64,000 nucleotides of DNA from CAYSSM01 sp964433905 (GTDB lineage: Bacteria; Patescibacteriota; UBA1384; UBA12157; JAENIV01), in the NCBI GenBank assembly GCA_964433905.1, contig CAYSSM010000001.1, forward strand, positions 1-64,000, written 5' to 3'. The position numbers were made by a program, and so were the translations under genes. Within the stretch, counting starts at the first letter, position 1. Each line of letters begins with the position of its first letter. The notes under the pieces are model-generated. The model was not told the origin of the DNA and did no database searches. It was given only the letters and a program-made list of their open reading frames with translations. Shown one piece after another: positions 56,603 to 64,000 of the stretch.

Positions 56603-58177
56603 ATGAATCCTTTGGTATTGATTATATTAGATGGTTGGGGGTTGTCCCCTGAGATTGATGGAAACGCTATTTTGTCGGTTGAAACACCAAATTACGATCA
56701 ACTTTTGGGCTTATACCCTTCGGGTAGTTTGCATGCGTCCGGCGAAGAAGTCGGCCTTTCTTGGGGTGAAATGGGAAATTCTGAAGTTGGCCATTTAAAC
56801 ATTGGCACCGGTCGGATTGTAACGCAGGATTTACCAAGGATAGATAACAGTATTCGAGATAAAACATTTTTCAGCAATGATGTAATTTTGGAAGCCTTAA
56901 ATTATTGTTTGGCCGGTAACAGCAATTTACATTTAATTGGCTTGGTTTCTTCAGGGGGAGTTCATTCGCACATTAATCACCTTTTTGCTTTATTGGAACT
57001 GGCCAAAAGTAAAAAAGTAAGTAATGTTTATATTCATTTTATCGCTGACGGTCGGGACAGTCCGCCAAAAGTTGCTCTAAATGATTTGAATTTACTGGAA
57101 AATAAATGCCAGGAAATTGGTTTGGGTAAAGTGGCAACAGTGATGGGCCGGTATTATGCTATGGATCGGGACAAGCGATGGGACAGAACCCAAAAGGCTT
57201 ATGATTCAATCACCGATCATAGTTTTGTTAAGGTTAAATCAGCCCAAGAAGCTATCAATAACACTTATAATTCAGGTAAATCGGATGAATTTATTGATCC
57301 GGTGGCGATTGAAAATACCCCTCGAATTGCCGACAAAGACGCTGTGATATTTTTTAATTACCGTCCTGACAGGGCAAAACAGTTGACTGATGCTATTACT
57401 AATCCGAATTTTAATTCTTTTTCTAGAAAAATTGCTTTAAAAGAATATAAATTTGTATCCTTTACCAACTATGGCAATGAGCCGTCGTCTCAGGTTAAAA
57501 TCGCTTTTTTTGCCGAACAGAATATATCGCCTTTAGCCGAGGTTTTATCCAAAAATAATTTAACCCAACTGCATATTGCCGAAACGGAGAAATACCCCCA
57601 TGTTACTTATTTTTTTAACGGCGGTAAGGAACAGGCGTATACCGGGGAAAAAAGATTACTAATTCCTTCGCCCAAAGTAGCGACTTATGACTTAAAACCG
57701 CAAATGTCAGCTCAAGAAGTCGCCCAGCAATTTGTTAACGCTTTTAGTCAAGAAAAACCAATGTTTACTATTATTAACTTTGCCAATCCAGATATGGTCG
57801 GGCATACAGGTAATTTTGAAGCTGTCAAATCAGCTATCAAGACTACTGATCAGTGCTTGGGGTTGGTAGCAAACCAGGTTATTAATTCGGGCGGAAATCT
57901 AATTGTTACCGCCGATCATGGCAATGCCGAGCAAATGAAAAATCTGCAAACCGGAGAAATCGACAAAGAACATACAACTAATCCGGTTCCTTTTATTTTA
58001 GTTTTAAAGGAATATCGCCAGCAATCACCGATTGGTGTCGATGAAAATTTTAAAATCAGCATGGCCGTCCAGTCTCCTCTTGGAGTGTTAGCGGATATTA
58101 CTGCCACCTGTCTTGATATCTTAAATATTGAAAAACCTCAAATAATGATTGGCCAAAGTCTTAAAACAATTTTTTAA
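56603..58177 (+). CDS. gpmI: Cofactor-independent phosphoglycerate mutase, copy 1
   Basis: A 524-residue alkaline-phosphatase-fold enzyme that interconverts 3- and 2-phosphoglycerate with two Mn ions. All motifs intact: ILDGWGLSP, nucleophile Ser in GNSEVGHLNIG, HSHINHLFALLELA, ADGRDSPPK, GRYYAMDRDKRWDRT, FNYRPDRAKQLT, ETEKYPHVTYFFNGG, NFANPDMVGHTGN and TADHGNAEQM. First of three tandem paralogs, tightly packed after enolase. Confidence 0.95.
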   Translation: MNPLVLIILDGWGLSPEIDGNAILSVETPNYDQLLGLYPSGSLHASGEEVGLSWGEMGNSEVGHLNIGTGRIVTQDLPRIDNSIRDKTFFSNDVILEALNYCLAGNSNLHLIGLVSSGGVHSHINHLFALLELAKSKKVSNVYIHFIADGRDSPPKVALNDLNLLENKCQEIGLGKVATVMGRYYAMDRDKRWDRTQKAYDSITDHSFVKVKSAQEAINNTYNSGKSDEFIDPVAIENTPRIADKDAVIFFNYRPDRAKQLTDAITNPNFNSFSRKIALKEYKFVSFTNYGNEPSSQVKIAFFAEQNISPLAEVLSKNNLTQLHIAETEKYPHVTYFFNGGKEQAYTGEKRLLIPSPKVATYDLKPQMSAQEVAQQFVNAFSQEKPMFTIINFANPDMVGHTGNFEAVKSAIKTTDQCLGLVANQVINSGGNLIVTADHGNAEQMKNLQTGEIDKEHTTNPVPFILVLKEYRQQSPIGVDENFKISMAVQSPLGVLADITATCLDILNIEKPQIMIGQSLKTIF

Positions 58178-58179
58178 AT

Positions 58180-59736
58180 ATGAATATACAAAAAGTTAAC
58201 TTAATTATTCTTGACGGTTGGGGCAATGCGCCAGCATGGGGCGGTAATGCAGTTGAAATGGCGCAAACTCCCAATTTTGATGACTATTGGAGGAAATACC
58301 CCCATACACTTTTAAAAGCGGCCGAAGAAGCAGTAGGTTTACCTAGTCACGAACCGGGAAATTCAGAAGTAGGCCACTTAAATTTAGGGTCAGGATTGAT
58401 TGTCCGTCAAAATCTACCCGGAATTACAGCTTTAATTAATGACGGCAGTTTTTTAAAAAACAAAGTCTTAATTGAATCGATTAGTCATGCTAAAGAAAAC
58501 CAAAGCAATATTCATATCATGGGATTGCTTTCTGACGGCGGAGTCCATTCGCATATAAATCATTTATTTGCTTTGCTTGATCTAATAAAGAAGCAAGATT
58601 ATGACAAAGTTTTTATCCATATTTTTACCGATGGCCGTGACACTGACCCTATGAAAGCGTTATTATATATCTCAGACCTGGAAGATAAAATAAAAAATAT
58701 TGATTTTGGCCGGATCGAGTCGGTATCGGGCCGTTATTATGCCATGGATCGCGACAATCGTTGGGATCGCATTCAAAAAAGTTATGAATGTATTGTTTTG
58801 GGTAAGGGCGTTCAAGCAGAAAGTGTGGAAAAAGCTGTTTCCGCCGCCTACCGCCAAGGTCAAACAGATGAATTTATCGTTCCGACGGTCATCAATAATA
58901 CCGATGAGAATTTTGTGCCCGTTAGCGACAATGATACGGTAATTTTTTTCAATTTTAGAGCCGATAGAACGCGCGAATTGATCTGGGCGTTTACCAAACA
59001 AGATTTTAAAAATTTTCATCGGAGTAAATCATTAAATAATCTGTATTTTGCTTCATTTTCCTTTCATGAAGAATATGAAGAAAAATTACCTATCAAGGCA
59101 GTTTTTCGGCCGGCAGACGGCTTGCATCCGATCGGAAAAGTGTGTTCCGAAAATTCATTAAAGCAACTTCATATCGCCGAGACAGAAAAATATGCCCATG
59201 TCACTTATTTTTTTAACGGTGGACAAGAGTCGCCTTTTTCCGGTGAAGAACGACAAATGATTCCTTCACCAAAAATTGCTTCCTATGATCTAAAACCGGA
59301 AATGAGCGCTCCGGAAATCACGCAAAAATTAATAAGCCGGGTTAATGATTTTGAGTTTACAGTTGTCAACTTTGCCAATGCCGACATGGTTGGACATACA
59401 GGTAATATGAAAGCGGCCGTTAGAGCCTGTGAAACAGTCGATAAATGTTTGGGGCTTGTAATTAAAGAAAATCTTTCCAAAAATATTATCTCTATAATCA
59501 CCGCTGATCATGGTAATGCCGAGCAGATGATTAATCCTGATACGAGCGAACCGGACACGGAACATACGACTAACCCGGTGCCGTTTATTCTTATTTCGTC
59601 AGATCCAAAATGGCAAAACCCTTTGAAGGTTACTGGTGAAAAACCGCCGGCCTTGTCAGATGTTGCGCCAACGATACTAAAAATCATGGGCTTGGAAATA
59701 CCAAAAGAAATGACCGGACAAAGTTTAATCGGTTAA
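58180..59736 (+). CDS. gpmI: Cofactor-independent phosphoglycerate mutase, copy 2
   Basis: A 518-residue second copy, starting two bases after the first. Motifs: ILDGWGNAP, GNSEVGHLNLG, HSHINHLFALLDL, TDGRDTDPMKAL, GRYYAMDRDNRWDRI, FNFRADRTREL, ETEKYAHVTYFFNGGQ, NFANADMVGHTGN and TADHGNAEQM. All metal and phosphate residues look intact, so it should be active. Roughly half of the residues agree with copy 1. Confidence 0.94.
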   Translation: MNIQKVNLIILDGWGNAPAWGGNAVEMAQTPNFDDYWRKYPHTLLKAAEEAVGLPSHEPGNSEVGHLNLGSGLIVRQNLPGITALINDGSFLKNKVLIESISHAKENQSNIHIMGLLSDGGVHSHINHLFALLDLIKKQDYDKVFIHIFTDGRDTDPMKALLYISDLEDKIKNIDFGRIESVSGRYYAMDRDNRWDRIQKSYECIVLGKGVQAESVEKAVSAAYRQGQTDEFIVPTVINNTDENFVPVSDNDTVIFFNFRADRTRELIWAFTKQDFKNFHRSKSLNNLYFASFSFHEEYEEKLPIKAVFRPADGLHPIGKVCSENSLKQLHIAETEKYAHVTYFFNGGQESPFSGEERQMIPSPKIASYDLKPEMSAPEITQKLISRVNDFEFTVVNFANADMVGHTGNMKAAVRACETVDKCLGLVIKENLSKNIISIITADHGNAEQMINPDTSEPDTEHTTNPVPFILISSDPKWQNPLKVTGEKPPALSDVAPTILKIMGLEIPKEMTGQSLIG

Positions 59737-59758
59737 AAAATAAAAATAAGGAGGGGCT

Positions 59759-61351
59759 ATCAAACCGTATAAACCAATCGTCTTAATAATTTTAGATGGC
59801 TGGGGTTTATCGCCGTCTTGGGGCGGAAATGCTATCGCAATGAACAATCCTATCAATATTTCTCAATATTGGCGAGAATATCCTCATAAAGTTCTACAAG
59901 CGCTTAATCCTAAACCGGGTTTTAATAGAATTGTCGGTGATTCAAGATTAGGGCACTCATTAATTTCTGCCGGCAGGCCAGTTTTACAAGATTTAGAAGT
60001 TATTGACGAAGCGATAAATAATCGTACTTTTTTCAAAAACCAAGTTTTGAAAGGATGTTTCAATTACGCTAAAAAGAAGAATTCCAACATTCATTTATTG
60101 GGCATGATTTCGGAAGGCGGCATCCATTCGCATTTAGATCATTTACTAGCCCTTCTCGAGATGGCTAACCGAGAAAATTTTGATAGAGTTTATATCGATG
60201 CTATTACCGATGGCACCGATTCAGAACCGATGCAAGCTCTTGAATTTATTGAGAAAATCAATTTAAAAATCCGTCAAGTCGGCTTGGGTAAATTTTCGTC
60301 AGTCGCCGGTAGAAAATACGCTATGGATCGGGACCATCATTGGGATCGAACAATTCAAGTCTTCAAAATGCTGGTTGAAGGTAATGCTCCGGCAGCCGAA
60401 TCTATTGAAAAAGCTATTACCCAAAATTATAAAAAAGGATTAGAAGACGGTGCTATCGAACCAACGTTAATTAAAGATCAAAATGTAAAAGTAACTATCA
60501 AACCCAATGATGTGATTTTATTTTTTAATTTTCGTCCTGATCGTGCCAGACAACTGACAGAAATTTTCGTTAACACCGACTTTAGGCATTTTTTTTGGAA
60601 ACCGCAAGTTCCGGTCAATTTACTCTTTTCTTCGCTTACGAAATATTCGAGAAAATTTAATACTCAAATTGCTTTTCCTCGAAAAATGATTTCTAATATT
60701 TTACCTGAGGTTTTGAGCAAATATCATAAGAATGATTTAAGAATTGCCGAATCGGAAAAAAAAGCTCATGTTACTTACTTTTTTAATTGCGGGCGGGAGG
60801 AACCGTTTAAGTTTGAAACATGCAAAATATTTGCTTCGCCCGATACTGATAATTACGATCAAACACCGGCAATGTCCGGCAGGCAAATCACTCAAGCGGC
60901 AATAACGGCAATTGGGCAAAACACAGATTTTATATTAATTAATTTTGCCAATGTCGATCTGATTGCTCATACGGGAAATATTATCGCTGCCGGTCAAGCG
61001 GTCTTAAAAGTCGATCTTTTTGTTAAAGAGATTGTTGAAAGTAATCTTCGCGCTGGCGGAGCGACAATCATTACGGCAGATCACGGCAATGTTGAACAAA
61101 TGGTAAGCATAAGCAAAAATGTCGAGCAAGAAACTCACCATACTTTCAATCCCGTGCCTTTTATATTGATTGCCAAAGACAAGAAAAAGAATCTCATCCA
61201 AGGCGCTTTATCGGCATCGGCCAATACTTTGTCAAAAATTTTGTCGGCAAAAAATACTTTGGCTGATGTCGCGCCAACGGTCTTGGAAATAATGAATTTG
61301 CCCAAACCGGCTGAAATGACCGGCCACTCGCTTTTGCGCGAATTGGAATAA
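59759..61351 (+). CDS. Divergent phosphoglycerate mutase, copy 3, ATC start
   Basis: A third paralog. The frame that includes the metal-binding ILDGWGLSP block has no ATG, GTG or TTG before ATG 59840; ATC 59759-59761 lies a few bases after AAGGAGGGG and is the best start. If translation begins at 59840 the first metal Asp is lost. The nucleophile region is GDSRLGHSLISAG (Ser kept, neighbours changed), and DGRD is DGTD, removing a substrate Arg. Later metal motifs (AMDRDHHWDRT, FNFRPDRARQLT, NFANVDLIAHTGN, TADHGNVEQM) are kept. It may be a regulatory, altered-specificity or decaying copy. Confidence 0.85.
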   Translation: MKPYKPIVLIILDGWGLSPSWGGNAIAMNNPINISQYWREYPHKVLQALNPKPGFNRIVGDSRLGHSLISAGRPVLQDLEVIDEAINNRTFFKNQVLKGCFNYAKKKNSNIHLLGMISEGGIHSHLDHLLALLEMANRENFDRVYIDAITDGTDSEPMQALEFIEKINLKIRQVGLGKFSSVAGRKYAMDRDHHWDRTIQVFKMLVEGNAPAAESIEKAITQNYKKGLEDGAIEPTLIKDQNVKVTIKPNDVILFFNFRPDRARQLTEIFVNTDFRHFFWKPQVPVNLLFSSLTKYSRKFNTQIAFPRKMISNILPEVLSKYHKNDLRIAESEKKAHVTYFFNCGREEPFKFETCKIFASPDTDNYDQTPAMSGRQITQAAITAIGQNTDFILINFANVDLIAHTGNIIAAGQAVLKVDLFVKEIVESNLRAGGATIITADHGNVEQMVSISKNVEQETHHTFNPVPFILIAKDKKKNLIQGALSASANTLSKILSAKNTLADVAPTVLEIMNLPKPAEMTGHSLLRELE

Positions 61352-61352
61352 T

Positions 61353-63335
61353 ATGGATACACTATTTAATCCACAATCGATTGCTGTTATCGGGGCCTCA
61401 AGGCATCCGCAAAAATTAGGTTATCAAATTCTTGATAATATTGTTAAGAATGGTTTTAAAGGTAAGATTTATCCGATTAATCCCGAAGCAGATAAAATTT
61501 TAAACTTAAAAGTATATAAAGAAATTTCTGAAGTTGATGACGAAATTGACTTAGCAGTGGTGATTGTGCCGGCTAAAATTGTTGAAAATATAATAGCCAA
61601 TTGTCAAAAAAAGAATGTTAAGTATGCCATTATTATTTCATCCGGTTTTGCCGAACAAGGAAAATCCGGTAAAATTTTACAAAATCGTATTAACGACATG
61701 CTAAAAGACTCGCCTTTACGAATTATCGGGCCGAACTGTTTGGGAATAATTAATACTGACAATAATTTAAATGCTACTTTTGCCGCCCCAAAATTAATCA
61801 AGGGAAATGTTGCCGCGGTTTTCCAATCAGGCGCTTTGGGGGCGGCACTGCTGGATTGGGCGAATGAATATAATTTTGGTTTTTCAAAATTTATCAGTTT
61901 AGGCAATAAAATTGATATCGAAGAATCTGAATTGATTGAATATCTGGCTGAAGACGATGACACTAAAGTTATCGCCCTTTACCTTGAAGATATTCGTGAT
62001 ACCAAAAAATTTTATAGCGTATGCCGTGAAGCTTCATCGCAAAAACCAATCATTATTTTAAAAGGCGGTATGACGGTAATTGGCGCAAAAGCGGCTTTTT
62101 CACATACGGCGGCGATGGTCACACCTCGTCATATTATCAAAGCTGTTTTTTCGCAGTCAAATTTGATTGTTGCCAAGACGATTGAAGATTTACTCAATTT
62201 AATTCAAGTTCTTTCGTGGGAACCGGCGGCAACATCAAAAAATATTGCCATTATCAGTAATGCCGGCGGACCGGCGATTCTTGCCACAGATGTTGCCAGC
62301 CGGTGTGGTTTGCATCTGCCCAAACTTCATGAGGAAGTTTTAAATAATGTTTTGCCCGAAATCGCATCGAGTGATAATCCAATCGATTTAGGAGGCCAGG
62401 CTTCAGCTAAAGATTATCGCAAGGCATTGGATTACTGTCTTAATAATAAAATGATTTCATCGATTGTGGGGATTCTTACTCCGCAGACTTCGACCGAAAT
62501 TGAAGAAACTGCCAAAGTTTTTGCAAGTTTTAACAATGCCAAAAAACCGATTGTGGTTTCATTTTTGGGTGATAGATTGGTTGACAAAGGAATTTCTATT
62601 TTAAAAGATGCCCATGTTCCTCATTTTGATACGCCGGAAGAAGCAGTAAAAGCGCTAGCCAGCTCGATTAAATATTGGAAAAAAGACAAACAAAATTATC
62701 ATCTGATAGATTTTAACTCAACAAATTCTAACGCTAATTGTGATAATGTCTATGAAGTGATTGAAAATTACAATATTCCTTTTGCTGAGTTTGAAATCGT
62801 CAATAATTTTGATGAGGCAATAAAAATTAGTAAAAATTTAGGTTATCCGCTGGTAGCAAAAAACATTTCTGGAAAATTTGTTCATAAACATAAAGCCGGA
62901 AAGGTAGTATTAGGTATCAATGATAATCATTCATTTAAGCTGGCTTTAAAAAAAGTTAGTTTTCCAGCGCTCATTCAAAAAATGATAAATTTACCTTTCG
63001 AAGTAATTGTGGGAGTAAAACAGGATATAGATGCCGGAGCAGTTCTAACTTTTGGCTGGGGTGGTATTTATACCGAGGAAGTTTCTGACATTGCGGTGAG
63101 AATTTCTCCCTTGACTTTAAATGATTTGGACGAGATGATAAAAGAAACAAAGATTGGCCGCATTTTACATCGAGAAAATATTGATTTATCAGTATTGAAA
63201 AATATTATGATTGAACTTCTTCAGATTTCAATCGATAACCCGCGTATTTTAGAGATCGAAATTAATCCAATCAAATTATCCTTCGATAAAACAATATGCG
63301 TTGACGCGCGAATGAAAGTTTCAGAGGTTAAATGA
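61353..63335 (+). CDS. ADP-forming acetate-CoA ligase, fused alpha-beta
   Basis: A 660-residue enzyme converting acetyl-CoA, ADP and phosphate to acetate, ATP and CoA. CoA-binding domain: AVIGASRHPQKLGYQIL; succinyl-CoA-ligase-like domain: GPNCLGIIN and the phospho-His251 in AAFSHTAAM; then a C-terminal ATP-grasp domain (about residues 445-660, LGYPLVAKNISGK, IEINPIKLS). This ATP-yielding route is typical of archaea and several candidate phyla. It overlaps the oxidoreductase gene by four bases (ATGA), so the two are coupled. Confidence 0.94.
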   Translation: MDTLFNPQSIAVIGASRHPQKLGYQILDNIVKNGFKGKIYPINPEADKILNLKVYKEISEVDDEIDLAVVIVPAKIVENIIANCQKKNVKYAIIISSGFAEQGKSGKILQNRINDMLKDSPLRIIGPNCLGIINTDNNLNATFAAPKLIKGNVAAVFQSGALGAALLDWANEYNFGFSKFISLGNKIDIEESELIEYLAEDDDTKVIALYLEDIRDTKKFYSVCREASSQKPIIILKGGMTVIGAKAAFSHTAAMVTPRHIIKAVFSQSNLIVAKTIEDLLNLIQVLSWEPAATSKNIAIISNAGGPAILATDVASRCGLHLPKLHEEVLNNVLPEIASSDNPIDLGGQASAKDYRKALDYCLNNKMISSIVGILTPQTSTEIEETAKVFASFNNAKKPIVVSFLGDRLVDKGISILKDAHVPHFDTPEEAVKALASSIKYWKKDKQNYHLIDFNSTNSNANCDNVYEVIENYNIPFAEFEIVNNFDEAIKISKNLGYPLVAKNISGKFVHKHKAGKVVLGINDNHSFKLALKKVSFPALIQKMINLPFEVIVGVKQDIDAGAVLTFGWGGIYTEEVSDIAVRISPLTLNDLDEMIKETKIGRILHRENIDLSVLKNIMIELLQISIDNPRILEIEINPIKLSFDKTICVDARMKVSEVK

Positions 63336-64000
63336 AAGAGTTACTTACTGGCAACCAATCGGCAATCAAAGGCGCGTTAGCGGTAGGCGCAGAAATTATG
63401 ACTGGCTATCCAATTACCCCTACTACGGAAATGCTGGAATATTGGGCCGAAGAGGCAAATAAGAATCCTGCTTTAAAATTTTTACAGTCAGAAGATGAGA
63501 TGGCGGCCGGTTTTGCCATGATTGGCGCGATTTTAGCCGGTAAAAAAGCATTTTCTGCCACCGCCGGTCCCGGCAACATTTTGATGCAGGATGCTTTTGC
63601 GATGGCGGAAAACATGAGACTTCCGACAGTGGCTTTTATTAATCAAAGAGGAGGTCCTTCGACAGGTACGGTTATTTATTCTCAACAAGAGCTTAATTTA
63701 ACTTGTTTTGGCGGCAATGGCGAAGGCTTGCGGATTGTTTATTCTTGTGCGGGCGTGCAAGATATGTATGACTATGCGATTAAAGCATTTAACACGGCTT
63801 GGAGATACCGTTTCCCGACCTTTATGCTCTCCGATGGCTATCAGGGAAAAATGAAAACTGAAATTGAAACCTATTCTTTGCAAGAAAAACAAATTGAAAA
63901 TATTCCCGCCTATCCATATTTATTAAATCCGGCCAATAAAGAAACGGTTAATTTACGCAATACTTACAATTTAGAAAAAGATTTAAACTATTTAATAGAG
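63332..64000 (+). CDS. 2-oxoacid:acceptor oxidoreductase alpha subunit, partial
   Basis: Starts at ATG 63332 and runs off the right end (222 residues seen). LLTGNQSAIKGALAVGAE, TGYPITPTTEMLEYW, SEDEMAAGFAMIGAILAGKK and ATAGPGNILMQDAFAMAENM identify the pyrimidine-binding alpha subunit of thiamine-diphosphate ferredoxin oxidoreductases (KorA/PorA type). It would oxidise pyruvate or another 2-oxoacid to the acyl-CoA that the ligase upstream uses. The thiamine-binding beta subunit should follow outside the window. Confidence 0.93.
   Translation, partial: MKELLTGNQSAIKGALAVGAEIMTGYPITPTTEMLEYWAEEANKNPALKFLQSEDEMAAGFAMIGAILAGKKAFSATAGPGNILMQDAFAMAENMRLPTVAFINQRGGPSTGTVIYSQQELNLTCFGGNGEGLRIVYSCAGVQDMYDYAIKAFNTAWRYRFPTFMLSDGYQGKMKTEIETYSLQEKQIENIPAYPYLLNPANKETVNLRNTYNLEKDLNYLIE

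Overview
The window looks like a scaffold from an AT-rich candidate-phyla-radiation (Patescibacteria) genome. The evidence is its mix of compact bacterial housekeeping genes (FtsA/FtsZ, MreB, MurA, NusA, ClpC, LexA, RelA/SpoT, RarA, ribosomal protein S21, YbeY, YqeY), many short membrane or secreted proteins of unknown family, a sortase, and an archaea-like fermentation module (ADP-forming acetate-CoA ligase beside a 2-oxoacid:ferredoxin oxidoreductase). Genes end in TAA, TAG and TGA, and Trp is TGG, so the standard bacterial code applies. A 100-base run of N at 33656-33755 truncates hisS. No taxonomic search was possible, so the phylum call is inference.

Layout. 1-5160: start of a polysaccharide deacetylase, a structured RNA candidate, and a two-gene operon of a DUF2130 protein and a UvrD-like helicase fused to a PD-(D/E)XK/Fe-S nuclease. 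5171-12056: a cobalamin locus with two DUF4430 surface proteins, a cobalamin riboswitch, a DUF6580 membrane protein, a thioredoxin, CobA, and a B12-dependent class II ribonucleotide reductase. 12184-18341: division and housekeeping genes. 18350-20214: two secreted peptidoglycan hydrolases, each behind a promoter followed at once by a terminator hairpin. 20216-26566: an envelope cluster with a histidine kinase and several anchored proteins. 26600-31500: an accessory zone with a large (about 0.9 kb) noncoding RNA with its own promoter and terminator, then small GC-rich genes with attenuator-like leaders. 31563-32310: a PaaX/Cas2-like regulator between two matching 38-bp palindromes. 32439-49250: LexA, HisRS, RelA, ClpC, NusA, a cell-wall/glycosyltransferase set, MreB and MurA. 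49278-51800: PEGA protein, sortase, tRNA-Leu(CAA) and a tRNA-Ala(CGC) nested inside another tRNA gene. 51858-54260: a DUF1861 protein and a c-di-GMP-type (GEMM) riboswitch controlling a secreted protein and a lipoprotein. 54350-64000: a sugar-phosphate/lower-glycolysis operon (bifunctional PGI/PMI, enolase, three tandem cofactor-independent phosphoglycerate mutases) running into the acetate-CoA ligase and the oxidoreductase.

How the genes fit together. The cobalamin genes form a plausible capture, adenosylation and use circuit: DUF4430 proteins and the membrane protein for capture, CobA for adenosylation, NrdJ as consumer, thioredoxin as reductant. The right end encodes a path from hexose phosphate and phosphoglycerate to pyruvate (pyruvate kinase not seen), acetyl-CoA and acetate with ATP formation. 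The strongest oddities are the tRNA inside a tRNA at 51267-51451, the large structured RNA at about 26650-27545, paired attenuator leaders, a repeated leader hairpin at 30731 and 31049, and a third phosphoglycerate mutase that lacks a normal start codon.
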